DNA of 64,000 nt from Thermaurantimonas aggregans (lineage in GTDB: Bacteria > Bacteroidota > Bacteroidia > Flavobacteriales > Schleiferiaceae), in contig NZ_BHZE01000001.1 in NCBI RefSeq assembly GCF_003851885.1, positions 163,601 through 227,600 of the forward strand. The letters run 5' to 3'. Numbering within the stretch: position 1 is the stretch's first letter; each line of letters begins with the position of its first letter. Position numbers and translations under genes: made by a program. Under the pieces are notes generated by a model. The model was not told the DNA's origin. It did no database searches and saw only the letters and a program-made list of their open reading frames with translations. This document shows positions 46,180-56,116 of the stretch, piece by piece.

Positions 46180-47313
46180 ATGCAAACACAAGCTCAAGAC
46201 ATCCCCAAAATATTCCCTCAGGCTGAAGATTTCTTACCCATCAATGGCACCGACTACGTAGAGCTTTACGTGGGCAACGCCAAGCAAGCAGCTCATTATT
46301 ACCAGTCTGCCTGGGGTTTCCAGCCGGTAGCTTATCGCGGTCTTGAGACCGGAAGCCGCGACCGCGTAAGCTATGTACTCCGCCAAGGTAAGATTACACT
46401 GGTGCTCACCTCACCGCTTCAAGCCGGTGGTCCCATCAATGAACACATCAACCGCCACGGCGACGGCGTGAAAGTCATCGCTCTGTGGGTTGACGACGCC
46501 ACCTACAGCTGGGAGGCTACAACTCAACGCGGTGCCGAAAGCTGTCTCGAGCCTACCACCCTTTCCGACGAACACGGCCAGGTGGTGCTCTCTGGCATTA
46601 AAACCTACGGCGAAACTCTTCACTACTTCGTCGAACGCAAGAACTATCAAGGCGCCTTTATGCCAGGGTTTCGCCCATGGAATCCCGACTACCGCCCATC
46701 TGAAGTTGGTCTGCTCTACGTCGATCACATGGTCGGCAATGTGGGTTGGGGCGAAATGAACAAATGGGTGGACTTCTACGCACGCGTCATGGGCTTTACA
46801 CAGCTGGTCTCTTTCGACGACAAAGACATTTCTACCGAATACACCGCCCTCATGTCAAAAGTAATGACCAACGGCAACGGCCGAATTAAATTCCCCATCA
46901 ACGAGCCCGCCGTAGGCCGTAAAAAGTCTCAAATCGAAGAATACATCGAGTTTTACAATGGTGCCGGTGTACAGCATATCGCTGTCGCCACAAACGATAT
47001 AATCCACACCGTCACCGAACTCAAAAACCGCGGGGTAGATTTTCTCTACGTGCCCCCCACATACTACGACACTGTGCTCGACCGCGTAGGCCACATCGAC
47101 GAAGACCTGACTGAGCTGCGCAAGCTCGGCATACTCATCGACCGCGACGACGAAGGCTATCTCCTTCAGCTCTTCACCAAACCCGTGCTCGACCGCCCCA
47201 CCATGTTCTTCGAAATCATCCAACGCAAAGGAGCTAAGTCATTTGGCAAGGGAAACTTCAAGGCGCTCTTCGAAGCCATCGAACGCGAGCAGGCACTGAG
47301 AGGCACCTTGTAA
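46180..47313 (+). CDS. hppD: 4-hydroxyphenylpyruvate dioxygenase
   Basis: This 377-residue Fe(II) enzyme converts 4-hydroxyphenylpyruvate to homogentisate. It has two vicinal-oxygen-chelate domains. The metal ligands of the C-terminal domain are His in YVDHMVGNV, His in VQHIAVAT and Glu in FFEIIQRKG. The C-terminal helix FGKGNFKALFEAIEREQ closes the active site. It is co-transcribed with hmgA and followed by a terminator. Confidence 0.97.
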   Translation: MQTQAQDIPKIFPQAEDFLPINGTDYVELYVGNAKQAAHYYQSAWGFQPVAYRGLETGSRDRVSYVLRQGKITLVLTSPLQAGGPINEHINRHGDGVKVIALWVDDATYSWEATTQRGAESCLEPTTLSDEHGQVVLSGIKTYGETLHYFVERKNYQGAFMPGFRPWNPDYRPSEVGLLYVDHMVGNVGWGEMNKWVDFYARVMGFTQLVSFDDKDISTEYTALMSKVMTNGNGRIKFPINEPAVGRKKSQIEEYIEFYNGAGVQHIAVATNDIIHTVTELKNRGVDFLYVPPTYYDTVLDRVGHIDEDLTELRKLGILIDRDDEGYLLQLFTKPVLDRPTMFFEIIQRKGAKSFGKGNFKALFEAIEREQALRGTL

Positions 47314-47335
47314 ACCAAATCTCAAATCATTTCAG

Positions 47336-47368
47336 CCGGGCATATCACGAATGTCCGGTTTTTTTTAT
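47336..47368 (+). terminator. rho-independent terminator of hmgA-hppD
   Basis: CCGGGCAT pairs with ATGTCCGG (one wobble) around a 7-base loop, followed by ten T residues. Confidence 0.85.
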
Positions 47369-47374
47369 TTTTTT

Positions 47375-47626
47375 GGGCGTGCCCCTCACTTCTTTCGCTT
47401 CGCTCAGTCGTTCGGGTCGGGCTATCCGCTCATATTCGCCTTGCGGGTGGGGGCGGCACCACAGGCCTACACCTGCTTACTTTTCACACATCTGCCTGGC
47501 ATGTCAGCCCTATGCACTTCTCTAAACCTCTGGGCTGCGTTGTCTGCCCTTCGGGCCAGCCAGCCTCGCCCAGGTGCCGCAATGCCCCACCCGCTGCGGC
47601 TCATATCCGCTTCTATCCCTCACGCG
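47375..47626 (+). repeat. GC-rich structured intergenic element, copy C
   Basis: This is the longest and best-formed copy. It starts GGGCGTGCCCC, contains GGGTCGGGCTATCCGCTCATA and ends CTCATATCCGCTTCTATCCC then TCACGCG. A long stem joins 47443-47460 to 47573-47594: GCGGGTGGGG pairs with CCCCACCCGC and GCGGCACC with GGTGCCGC, with a 4-base bulge. It encloses about 112 bases with a further CTGCCC-TTCG-GGCCAG-type hairpin. It directly follows the hppD terminator. Confidence 0.75.
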
Positions 47627-47956
47627 AGAAGGCGATGCCAGGTAGATTGTGCATTCACTTTCAGCACCGAAGTTTCGCTTTTTTAATAATGCGTTTCTGC
47701 TCTGTAAGCTACAATTTCAAAACATTATAACTCACTCACACACTCCAATTTGCACCTGTGAAACATACTGACAAGGGAATTGATAAACCAGCATACCTCG
47801 AGCACAAACAGGACTATTCGACCTACTCCCCCCTATCCATGAAATAACATTACAAAAAAGCCTAGGCACTGCCTACGAATACAAACACTGTCTAGTGTAA
47901 AAATAGACTATTTCCCCTGTTGAGCAAACCACGATCAAGTTGGCAGATCTGCACAT
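47627..47956. other. intergenic region after element C
   Basis: These 330 AT-rich bases lie between element C and the carboxylase gene. I see no gene, tRNA or strong hairpin. Confidence 0.4.
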
Positions 47957-49498
47957 TTACAACGGAATATTTCCATGCTTCTTACGAGGTAGAGACACTG
48001 CTTTGTTTTTCAGCATCTCAAAACCCCGAATCAACACCTCACGGGTTTGACTGGGCAGAATTACATCATCTACATATCCACGAGCGGCTGCACGGTATGG
48101 GTTAGCAAAGAGTCGGGCATACTCCTGTTCCATTTCTTTCAGTTTAGCTGCCTTGTCATCAGCAGCTGCTATTTCTTTTTTGAAGATGATTTCGGCTGCC
48201 CCCTTGGCACCCATCACAGCGATTTCAGCCGTAGGCCAGGCAAAGTTGAGGTCAGCCCCGATGTGCTTCGAATTCATCACATCATAAGCGCCACCATAAG
48301 CTTTGCGTGTAATCACTGTGATGCGTGGCACTGTAGCCTCGCAGAAGGCATAAAGCAGCTTTGCACCGTTGGTAATTATCCCGTTCCACTCCTGATCAGT
48401 TCCGGGTAAGAATCCGGGTACATCTTCAAAGACAAGCAGCGGAATATTGAACGAATCGCAAAAGCGCACAAAACGAGCGCCCTTTTGCGAGGCTTTAATG
48501 TCAAGCACCCCAGCTAAATAGGCAGGATTATTCGCCACAATACCTATAGAACGGCCTGCCAACCGCGCAAAGCCCACAATGATGTTTTCAGCAAAATCGC
48601 GGTGAATCTCAAAGAATGAACCCTCGTCTACAACTTGATGGATTACCTCCTTCATGTCGTAGGGCAGGTTTGGATTTTCTGGCACGATGTCATCCAATGC
48701 AGGTCTTGATTCATCGCCCGGCTGGTATGGCAGCGATTGCGCAGGCTCCTCACAGTTTTGTGGGATGTAGGAAAGCAACTTTTTGATTCCCTCGATGCAG
48801 GCAATTTCGTTGGGGTAGGTAAGGTGAGCTACACCGCTCTTGGTACTGTGCACGCTTGCTCCACCGAGGTCTTCAGAGGTTACTTCCTCATGCGTTACGG
48901 TTTTAACGACGTTGGGTCCAGTAACAAACATATACGATGTGCCCTCTACCATGATTACAAAGTCAGTAAGTGCCGGCGAATACACTGCCCCGCCTGCACA
49001 AGGGCCCATAATCACCGATATTTGGGGAATAACACCGCTAGCCAAAGTGTTTCGGTAAAAGATGTCGGCATACCCGCCCAGCGATACCACCCCCTCTTGA
49101 ATACGAGCCCCACCACTGTCGTTCAGACCGATTACTGGGGCACCGTTTTTCATGGCCAGGTCCATGATTTTGCAAATCTTCTCTGCATGTGCCTCTGCAA
49201 GTGAGCCACCCAGCACCGTAAAATCTTGCGCAAAGACATAAACCAGACGACCATTGATGGTACCGTATCCGGTCACCACTCCATCGCCCAGAAAGACTTG
49301 CTTGTCAAGGCCAAAGTTTTTGCTTCGGTGCTTTACCAGCATTCCCATCTCCTGGAAGGAACCCGGATCGACCAGAAGTTCGATGCGTTCGCGGGCGGTC
49401 AGCTTTCCTTTTTCGTGTTGTGCCTTGATGCGCTCTTCTCCACCACCCTTTAGGGCTTCATCTTTTAGGTCGAGCAGTTTTTTAAAGGATTCTTTCAT
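47957..49498 (-). CDS. acyl-CoA carboxylase, carboxyltransferase (beta) subunit
   Basis: This 513-residue crotonase-fold carboxyltransferase starts at the Met of [16 protein letters not shown]; a longer frame to 49534 lacks support. Motifs include [19 protein letters not shown], the acyl-CoA oxyanion region [19 protein letters not shown] and the biotin-side [16 protein letters not shown], then [18 protein letters not shown]. It fits propionyl- or methylmalonyl-CoA decarboxylase/carboxylase beta subunits. The biotin carboxylase and carrier subunits are not in the window. It may process propionyl-CoA from odd-chain fatty acids or branched amino acids. Confidence 0.92.
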   Translation of the reverse strand: MKESFKKLLDLKDEALKGGGEERIKAQHEKGKLTARERIELLVDPGSFQEMGMLVKHRSKNFGLDKQVFLGDGVVTGYGTINGRLVYVFAQDFTVLGGSLAEAHAEKICKIMDLAMKNGAPVIGLNDSGGARIQEGVVSLGGYADIFYRNTLASGVIPQISVIMGPCAGGAVYSPALTDFVIMVEGTSYMFVTGPNVVKTVTHEEVTSEDLGGASVHSTKSGVAHLTYPNEIACIEGIKKLLSYIPQNCEEPAQSLPYQPGDESRPALDDIVPENPNLPYDMKEVIHQVVDEGSFFEIHRDFAENIIVGFARLAGRSIGIVANNPAYLAGVLDIKASQKGARFVRFCDSFNIPLLVFEDVPGFLPGTDQEWNGIITNGAKLLYAFCEATVPRITVITRKAYGGAYDVMNSKHIGADLNFAWPTAEIAVMGAKGAAEIIFKKEIAAADDKAAKLKEMEQEYARLFANPYRAAARGYVDDVILPSQTREVLIRGFEMLKNKAVSLPRKKHGNIPL

Positions 49499-49554
49499 CG
49501 GTGCAGGCTGTTTTTGTATGCAATGATAGGCCAAGGAGCTGGTATGGCAACAGT

Positions 49555-50409
49555 TTACACAGCAAAGTGTAGTCGATTGGCCAGTCGAAGGATTCGGGTT
49601 TTAAAATCCTTATTTTTCGACCTACGGTAGAAGATTTCTGCTCTCTTGTGTCGGCCGGTTTTCTGCATCAATCGGGCAGCTTCGTAGTACTTGCGCTCCA
49701 TGGCTGTGGCGATGTATTCTTCTTTTAAATAGGTTTTAAAAACCTTCTCGCAGCGACTTAAGTGCTGCATGATGCGCGATGTAAGACCGGAAGTAATTCG
49801 GTAAAAAGTGAGCGCCTCAGGGATCATAGCCATTTGTACTTTGGCTTGTATTAGCCGAAACCACAAGTCGAGGTCTTCGACTCCGAGCAGGCTTCGGTCG
49901 GTGCTGAAAGGATGTTCTAAGGCAATTTTTCGGCTAAGCACTACGGCTGATGGCACCAATGGATTGCCTTTCAAAATGAAATCGTCTAATCCGCTGGCAA
50001 AATATGCAGAGCGCTTTCGCTGTCGGCCATTGTGAAACTCAACGACTGGATGATACAGCAAGTCCCAAATGGGAAAAATTTCTAAATACGAAGCGGCTTT
50101 TTCCAGCTTTGTTACAGCCCAGTAATCGTCAGCATCTAAAAAAGCTATGAATTTTCCGTTTGCGCGAAATACCCCTGAATTTCGCGCTGCACCTAAGCCT
50201 CGGTTGTAATTGTGGTGCACTATTTTAGGTTCATACTCAGGAAATGCCTCAAAGAATTCGGCGACCTTTTTCATCGAGTCATCCGTACAACCGTCGTTTA
50301 CGATGATGATTTCAAAATCTTTATACGTCTGACCAATCACAGAGTGCAAGCATTCGGTGATGTGTTCAGAGGCATTGTACACCGGTATCACTACCGAAAA
50401 GAAGGGCAT
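49555..50409 (-). CDS. glycosyltransferase family 2
   Basis: This 284-residue GT-A enzyme starts [20 protein letters not shown]. The nucleotide-binding region is [11 protein letters not shown], the DxD-type motif FLDADDYW lies near residue 95, and [13 protein letters not shown] provides the family's acceptor loop (ED). The C-terminal helices are basic. It probably acts in surface polysaccharide synthesis. It lies 14 bases behind the smaller amidohydrolase-family gene on the same strand, a pairing without obvious logic. Confidence 0.9.
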   Translation of the reverse strand: MPFFSVVIPVYNASEHITECLHSVIGQTYKDFEIIIVNDGCTDDSMKKVAEFFEAFPEYEPKIVHHNYNRGLGAARNSGVFRANGKFIAFLDADDYWAVTKLEKAASYLEIFPIWDLLYHPVVEFHNGRQRKRSAYFASGLDDFILKGNPLVPSAVVLSRKIALEHPFSTDRSLLGVEDLDLWFRLIQAKVQMAMIPEALTFYRITSGLTSRIMQHLSRCEKVFKTYLKEEYIATAMERKYYEAARLMQKTGRHKRAEIFYRRSKNKDFKTRILRLANRLHFAV

Positions 50410-50423
50410 GGCAGAGCGCTATT

Positions 50424-51707
50424 TTATGGATTATCGAGATTGTATTTTTTCAAATACAGCTGATACAACTCTGTTTGAAAATTGGTTGTGCGAATTTCTT
50501 CGCCATCGATGTAAATGCGCGAAGGATTGTTGGTGATCATTTCAAGTGCATCTCCTTTGTTTACAAATAGAAATGCTCGCTTGCCAGGTTTGAGTGAACC
50601 GACCAAATGATCTATGCCGGCAATTTTAGCAGCATTTAAACTGATTGCAGCCAGTGCTGATGTCTCCTTCAATCCATATCCACGGGCCATGCCGGCCGTA
50701 AAGGGCAAGTTGCGCGTACCCATTGCTTCCATATCGCCTGCATATGAAAAGGCAAACAGTACGCCCAAGGAGTCGAGCACCGCTGGCAAGGCAAAAGGAC
50801 TGTGAACATGTGCATCGCGGCTATCGGGTAATCGTGTGAGGCGATCGAGTATTACCGGAACATTTTGTTCTTTTAAGATTTCGGCTACTACATCCGCCTC
50901 CCATCCACCTGAAATCACTGGTTTATCGATGCCCAATCGTTTGCACATAAGCACAGCATCGCGTATCTCTCTTGCTCTATAAGCACGTATGTATAAGCGC
51001 TTTTTTCGGGTAAAAAGTGCTGATAAACCGGTAAGCCGAACGTCGTACGGTAGATTTTTAGCCTGTGAATACGCTTTGGCTTTCAAAAGGTATTCCTCTA
51101 ATTCGCGTACTTGAGAAAGGTATTGTTCATTGGAGCGGTCTTCTCCGGGCTCGGCCCACCAACCGGTGGTTTCGGTGGCTGCTGGCCAATTGATGTAATA
51201 GCCGTCGTCAGCACTGATTATGGCATCTTCCCAATTCCAGCCGGTGAGCTTAAATACACTTGACTGTCCGCTGATTCTTCCTCCAGTGGGCGCAGGTTGT
51301 ACCACGAGCACACCATTGGTACGAATGGTTTCAATAATTTTTGAATCTGTATTGTACGCTATAAGCGTCCGAACATGCGGATTGAATTGGCCAACTTCGT
51401 TGAAGTCGCGCGTGGCGCGTACAGCATCAATTTCCGTCAAACCCACGCGTGAGTCAAGGGCTATGAATCCGGGATAGACATTCTGGCCTTTTACATCGAC
51501 CACTACGGCATCAGTTCCTGGGTTCTTCCATTCGGCCATTGATCCAATTTGCTGAATTATACCATTTTGGAAGGTGATAAACCCATTTTCTATAACTCCG
51601 TTTTCAGCGTAAATGCGGGCATTGGTCAGGCAGTGTAGCGCCTTTTGTGCAAAAACAGTTTGATGAATAATCGCTATTGCAAGAAGGATTAATTTATTCG
51701 TTTTCAT
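50424..51707 (-). CDS. secreted amidohydrolase-family protein lacking metal ligands
   Basis: This 427-residue exported protein starts at the ATG at 51707 (signal peptide MKTNKLILLAIAIIHQTVFAQ). It has the imidazolonepropionase-like beta-strand frame (NARIYAENGVIENG, VYPGFIALDSRVGL) and C-terminal IDHLVGSLKPGKRAFLFV. The usual HxH after PGFID is replaced by DSR, and no His or Asp ligand is apparent elsewhere. It may be a pseudoenzyme or structural partner of the 1002-residue protein upstream, whose 3' end it overlaps by 14 bases. Confidence 0.8.
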   Translation of the reverse strand: MKTNKLILLAIAIIHQTVFAQKALHCLTNARIYAENGVIENGFITFQNGIIQQIGSMAEWKNPGTDAVVVDVKGQNVYPGFIALDSRVGLTEIDAVRATRDFNEVGQFNPHVRTLIAYNTDSKIIETIRTNGVLVVQPAPTGGRISGQSSVFKLTGWNWEDAIISADDGYYINWPAATETTGWWAEPGEDRSNEQYLSQVRELEEYLLKAKAYSQAKNLPYDVRLTGLSALFTRKKRLYIRAYRAREIRDAVLMCKRLGIDKPVISGGWEADVVAEILKEQNVPVILDRLTRLPDSRDAHVHSPFALPAVLDSLGVLFAFSYAGDMEAMGTRNLPFTAGMARGYGLKETSALAAISLNAAKIAGIDHLVGSLKPGKRAFLFVNKGDALEMITNNPSRIYIDGEEIRTTNFQTELYQLYLKKYNLDNP

Positions 51708-54702
51708 GGGCATCGTACTGAATAATGGTTTCACAGTGATACATAAAGTTTGCATCTGGCTTGATGGATTCCTTTTCTTTTCCTGAGGCTATGGCAGCCA
51801 GAGCTTTCTGTATCAATCGGTTTTTTTCTGCGCGAATAGCTTCTTCTTTAGCTTTCTGGGCGGTGTAGTCGTACAGTCGCTTGCCATCTACAAACGTGGC
51901 CAACGGATAAGAGCTGCTGAGCAATGGATGACCGCTCCAAACAACGATATCTGCGTCTTTTCCAACTTTCAGACTACCGGTTAAATGGTCGATATGCAGC
52001 ATCCGGGCGGGATTAATGGTCACCATTGCGAGCGCTTCCGTTTCTGGCAGTCCTCCGTATTTTACCACCTTAGCGGCTTCTTGATTAAGTCGGCGGCCCA
52101 TTTCAGCATCGTCAGAATTGATCGCTGTATTTACGCCTACGCGGTGAAGTATAGCTGCATTGAAGGGAATAGCCTCCTTAACCTCCCACTTGTACGCCCA
52201 CCAGTCACTGAAACTCGAGGCATTTGCGCCGTGGGCTTTCATCTTGTCGGCAACTTTGTACCCTTCGAGTATATGCGTAAAGGTATTTACTTTAAATCCT
52301 AAAGAGTCGGCTAGCTTCATCAGCATATTGATCTCACTTTGCACATACGAATGGCAGGTGATGTGCCTTGTGCCGTTTAAGATTTCGACCAATGCTTCCA
52401 GTTGGTAGTCGGTTCTGAAGGGAATTTTTGCTTTGGCCGCAGCTTTTTTCCGAGCTTCGTATTCTTTTGCTCTGTTAAAAGCATCGGCATACACCTGTTC
52501 TACGCCCATGCGCGTCTGAGGAAAGCGCGTCACTGCTTGATCGCCCCAATTGCTCTGTTTTACATTTTCTCCAAGAGCAAATTTTATGAATCCAGATGCA
52601 CCAGCCATTTTCATTTCATCGGGCAGCGCACCCCATCTCAATTTTATGAGCGCATTCTGCCCGCCAATGGCATTAGCTGACCCGTGGAGGAGTTGCGCAG
52701 CTGTAACTCCACCAGCCAGCTGGCGATAGATGTTTATGTCATCAGGATTGAGCACATCGCCAATACGCACTTCAGATGTGATGGAGTGTGAGCCTTCGTT
52801 CACTCCTCGACTGATGGCTATGTGGGAGTGTTCATCGATGATACCTGGCGTTACATGTAGGCCTTTCGCTTCCCAAACAGCTGCACCCGCCGGAGTGCGA
52901 AGGTATGTACCGATGGCTTGAATCTTTCCGTTGCGAATGATGATGTCTGCATTTTCCAGCTTTCCATCTCTTTCACTTGTCCATAGAGTGGCTCCTTTTA
53001 TGTGTAAGAATTCCTGTTCAGCAGGTTTGTCCAATCCCCAAGCCGTAAAAGGATATTTCATGTAGCCAGGCAGAGGTTGAATGGAGTCGTTCTTCTTTTG
53101 AGCAGTGTCAGGTAAGTCGCTTACTCTGGTCGCTGACCAATTTTGTAAGCGCGCTCCTTCGTCTAAATATTGACCAGAAATGGATGAAGGCGTAAAAGTT
53201 CCTTCAAGAACTCGATATTTTTTTTCTTTTTTATTAATTGGTATCCGCAATGAAATGCTGTAAAGAGATAAGGTATATTCTACATCGGTAGTATCCTTTG
53301 TTGCCCACTTGATTTTTGGTTTGGTCGGTGTAGAATAAATGAGCAGTTTTGCGGTAGAATCAGCCATCTTTACTTCATATACACCGGCTGAGGGTTTGAT
53401 AATGGGGTCGTAAATGTTTGTAGCGTAGCTTACGTGTAAGAGTACTTTGTTGTTGGCATCGCCAAAGGGCTTTTCCAAACCAATAAAAGCTGCAGCGTAG
53501 CCCGGTTTAATTTTACCTAATACATCGCTTGCATTGATCATGTTGGCAGGCACAGTAGTGAGAGCAGCTAATGCATATGTGGTGTCAAGCCCAGATTTGA
53601 GGAACTCAGCAATCGACTTCCAAAGTTCTGTTTTGTTTTTAAGCCCCTTTGTGGTAAAAGCAAATTCAACCCCTTCTTTTCTCAAAACAAACGGATTAAA
53701 TGGAGCCATCTCCCAATGTGCCAACTTTTCCCAGGTGAGATGTCGATGGTCGTACGGCGATGAAACGTCGGGCACTTTGGGCAAGGTCATGGGCAAAATC
53801 AGTTTGGTGTTCATTTGTTTGATTTCCTTGGCTCGTTGATATTCTCTGCCTGTTCCGTAAAGGATAAAACTTCTGTTAAAAGGTTTTCCCAATTCTGAAG
53901 CGCGCCATAGGTCGTACAAATCGCGTGTTTCGAAGAGCATTGGCAGTCCTAATGCGGCAGCTTCAGCAGCTATGGCCAGATTGATTTCGCCGTCTCTACC
54001 ACCTTTTCGATACCAATCGGCATCGCTGTAAAGTTGGCGCAGCAGGGCAATTGCGCCCATCAATGAGGTAGGGTAGGGTTGTTTACTGCTTCCCTTTGAA
54101 AAAGAATAGTGCATACTTGCCCGCTCGCGAAGCATCAATTGATTTTCGCGGCCATTACCAGTCAATACCAAAGACCCCGAACCGCGGGCAATGCCGTCGT
54201 TTCTATGAGACAGCACAGCGGTAAAACCAGCTTTTTGCCATTCTTCAGCTTCTTTTTTGCTGTACTCAAAATCCTCATAAGAGTGATATTCCGAGCGAAT
54301 GGCGTCGTTCCAATGGCGAGCTCCGGTACGCTGTCTATCGTATTGAATAGGCTGTGATGATGTTCTCCTTCGCGAAGGCGATGTTGAAGCTGGTTCAGCC
54401 TCGATGCCGTATTGGCTTACTAAATCAATGAATCCGGGATAGATGTACATGCCATTGCAATCGACCACTACTTCGCCGGGCTGGGGAGGCTGAGCCGATA
54501 CACGGATGATTTTTCCCTTTCGCACTGCTATGTTGAGCTTCTCCGGGGCAGCTCCGGGCTCTGTGATTACGAGAGCATTTGTGTACACTACTGTTAATTC
54601 ATCGGTTTCCGTAATACCCCCTATTGGTTGTTGAATCTGAGCTGTGCCGGTTAGCCACGCGATGACTAACACAAGTTGCCAAAGGATCTGCCTTATTGTC
54701 AT
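51694..54702 (-). CDS. secreted tandem amidohydrolase, active C-terminal domain
   Basis: This exported protein of about 1002 residues starts at the ATG at 54702 (MTIRQILWQLVLVIAWLTGTAQ); a TTG at 54714 is the alternative. Two amidohydrolase-like domains are fused. The N-terminal one (about 30-430) has PGFIDLVSQYG without HxH. The C-terminal one (about 590-985) has the complete set: DEHSH, then His in RHITCHSYV, His in NTFTHILEG, and Asp in AINSDDAEM, so it should bind zinc and hydrolyse amide bonds. The substrate is unknown; imidazolonepropionase-like and isoaspartyl or prolidase activities are candidates. Confidence 0.85.
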   Translation of the reverse strand: MTIRQILWQLVLVIAWLTGTAQIQQPIGGITETDELTVVYTNALVITEPGAAPEKLNIAVRKGKIIRVSAQPPQPGEVVVDCNGMYIYPGFIDLVSQYGIEAEPASTSPSRRRTSSQPIQYDRQRTGARHWNDAIRSEYHSYEDFEYSKKEAEEWQKAGFTAVLSHRNDGIARGSGSLVLTGNGRENQLMLRERASMHYSFSKGSSKQPYPTSLMGAIALLRQLYSDADWYRKGGRDGEINLAIAAEAAALGLPMLFETRDLYDLWRASELGKPFNRSFILYGTGREYQRAKEIKQMNTKLILPMTLPKVPDVSSPYDHRHLTWEKLAHWEMAPFNPFVLRKEGVEFAFTTKGLKNKTELWKSIAEFLKSGLDTTYALAALTTVPANMINASDVLGKIKPGYAAAFIGLEKPFGDANNKVLLHVSYATNIYDPIIKPSAGVYEVKMADSTAKLLIYSTPTKPKIKWATKDTTDVEYTLSLYSISLRIPINKKEKKYRVLEGTFTPSSISGQYLDEGARLQNWSATRVSDLPDTAQKKNDSIQPLPGYMKYPFTAWGLDKPAEQEFLHIKGATLWTSERDGKLENADIIIRNGKIQAIGTYLRTPAGAAVWEAKGLHVTPGIIDEHSHIAISRGVNEGSHSITSEVRIGDVLNPDDINIYRQLAGGVTAAQLLHGSANAIGGQNALIKLRWGALPDEMKMAGASGFIKFALGENVKQSNWGDQAVTRFPQTRMGVEQVYADAFNRAKEYEARKKAAAKAKIPFRTDYQLEALVEILNGTRHITCHSYVQSEINMLMKLADSLGFKVNTFTHILEGYKVADKMKAHGANASSFSDWWAYKWEVKEAIPFNAAILHRVGVNTAINSDDAEMGRRLNQEAAKVVKYGGLPETEALAMVTINPARMLHIDHLTGSLKVGKDADIVVWSGHPLLSSSYPLATFVDGKRLYDYTAQKAKEEAIRAEKNRLIQKALAAIASGKEKESIKPDANFMYHCETIIQYDAHENE

Positions 54703-54734
54703 TACTTTCCGCAATTACAATTTCATGTCGCTAC

Positions 54735-54770
54735 AAATAAAAAACAGGTTGCCAATGATGGGCAACCTGC
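54735..54770 (-). terminator. rho-independent terminator of the SPOR-domain gene
   Basis: On the minus strand, CAGGTTGCC and GGCAACCTG pair across a 7-base loop and are followed by TTTTTTATTTG, directly after the SPOR protein gene. Confidence 0.88.
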
Positions 54771-54794
54771 TTGGCGAAAAAAGTTGATCGATGA

Positions 54795-55949
54795 TTAGAA
54801 ATAAATTATCCAAGCCGATTTCACGCTTTCACGCACCTTGCCGAGATCTTTCATGGCTGCATCGCGTGTCGGATACGATTTGTACACTACCCTGTAAGTT
54901 TTCAGATCTTCTACATACACCACAAACATGTCTGGGTTGTTGAGTGGCGATTTTTCCATGTACGTTTGAGCCATCAGCTGGGTAGGGAAACTGCCCACGA
55001 TGATGCGGAAGGCTTTGTTTTTAACCGCCTCCATCGGATCGATTTGCTTTTTATCGCCTCGCACTTTACCGCCCGAAGTCGTTACAATTTGGCCTGATTT
55101 TGAATCGTCTTCTTCTTCGATGTTCAAGCTAGCGATGTAAGCTCTCAGACTGTCATTTTCTTTGGTCAGGGCCAGAATTCTGTTGTCTTTTTCTTTCAGT
55201 TTTGCTTCGTTTGAGGCTGTCAATCTTTGTTGATTTTGCTGCAAATCATTCAGTTGAGCATTCAGATTTTGATATTTCTTGCGATCTACGCGCACCTCAT
55301 TTTTCTTGAGCATGTTTTCTAAGGAAAGTCGAAAGCCTACATTGAAATCATGTAAGAATGACAGAAACTCATCGGGGTTACTTTTTACCCCGTCAATCCA
55401 GGGATTATTTACCAAATGGAATCGATATCCACCGCTCAAACCCAGGTAGTTGTTGAGGGGTATAGTTACTCGCAATCCTCCAAAACCTCCAGGAGCGAAG
55501 CTCAGCGAACCTCTGTTTGAAGGCACTTGAAGAATTTTAGCATTGGTAATTCTATTGTAAAGTGTAGTGTAATAACTAAGAACCTCAAGACCACCTTCTA
55601 CTTCCAGCCGCATTTTTGAAGAATTGCTGATATAGGGCAAAAAGTTAAATCGACCGACCAGTGATGGCGCGAAATATGTGGACTCAAAATAACGATTGGC
55701 ATTAGCTCCATTCAGAATGCCCACATACAGCATCGCCCCCGCGTAGAATTTATCGTTAAATTGATAACCCACTTCAGGTATCAGACTTGCATTTATCTTA
55801 TATCTAGAGTACGACCAGGAGTCTAAAGGAGAAATCAATTTCATTACGCCTAAAGAGGTATTAACAACGAAATGGCCTTGTGCACTTACATTCTGAACGT
55901 ATGAAAAAGTGGAGAGGAGCAGAGTTACAAATCGTAACATATTTTTCAT
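54795..55949 (-). CDS. outer-membrane beta-barrel protein with C-terminal SPOR domain
   Basis: This 384-residue exported protein has a signal peptide ending NVSAQ. Residues 25-205 resemble a small outer-membrane barrel (FNVGFRLSLENML closes it). A coiled coil follows (about 215-270), then a linker with a KSGQ/GDKKQ segment. The final 75 residues (FRIIVGSFPTQLMAQTY to AWIIYF) are a SPOR domain, which binds denuded peptidoglycan glycan strands at division sites. It may link outer membrane and septal cell wall. It is single, with its own terminator, and divergent from tig. Confidence 0.82.
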   Translation of the reverse strand: MKNMLRFVTLLLSTFSYVQNVSAQGHFVVNTSLGVMKLISPLDSWSYSRYKINASLIPEVGYQFNDKFYAGAMLYVGILNGANANRYFESTYFAPSLVGRFNFLPYISNSSKMRLEVEGGLEVLSYYTTLYNRITNAKILQVPSNRGSLSFAPGGFGGLRVTIPLNNYLGLSGGYRFHLVNNPWIDGVKSNPDEFLSFLHDFNVGFRLSLENMLKKNEVRVDRKKYQNLNAQLNDLQQNQQRLTASNEAKLKEKDNRILALTKENDSLRAYIASLNIEEEDDSKSGQIVTTSGGKVRGDKKQIDPMEAVKNKAFRIIVGSFPTQLMAQTYMEKSPLNNPDMFVVYVEDLKTYRVVYKSYPTRDAAMKDLGKVRESVKSAWIIYF

Positions 55950-56085
55950 CTTTAATTTTTTTATTTCAAGGCGTAAATGTAAATTTTTTTTTGTTTTTAC
56001 TTAATAAATTTGTTAAAAATGTCTTTTTAATTATTTGAAACACATATTTGTTTTAACAAACTTAAATCGATTAAAAGAGTCATCG

Positions 56086-56093
56086 TAGCTTTG
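56086..56093 (+). promoter_or_regulatory. Bacteroidota -7 promoter element of tig-clpP-clpX
   Basis: TAGCTTTG matches TAnnTTTG, 23 bases before the tig ATG. Confidence 0.6.
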
Positions 56094-56116
56094 CCCACTA
56101 AATTATACTGACACGA

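Noticed and set aside
47351..47730. Reading frames of 72-111 codons in element C
   Set aside because: They cross the T-tract and the long stem; the composition is that of structured DNA, not a protein.
49499..49534. Twelve-residue extension of the carboxylase beta subunit
   Set aside because: The sequence before MKESF is unlike the family, and the family normally begins near [11 protein letters not shown].
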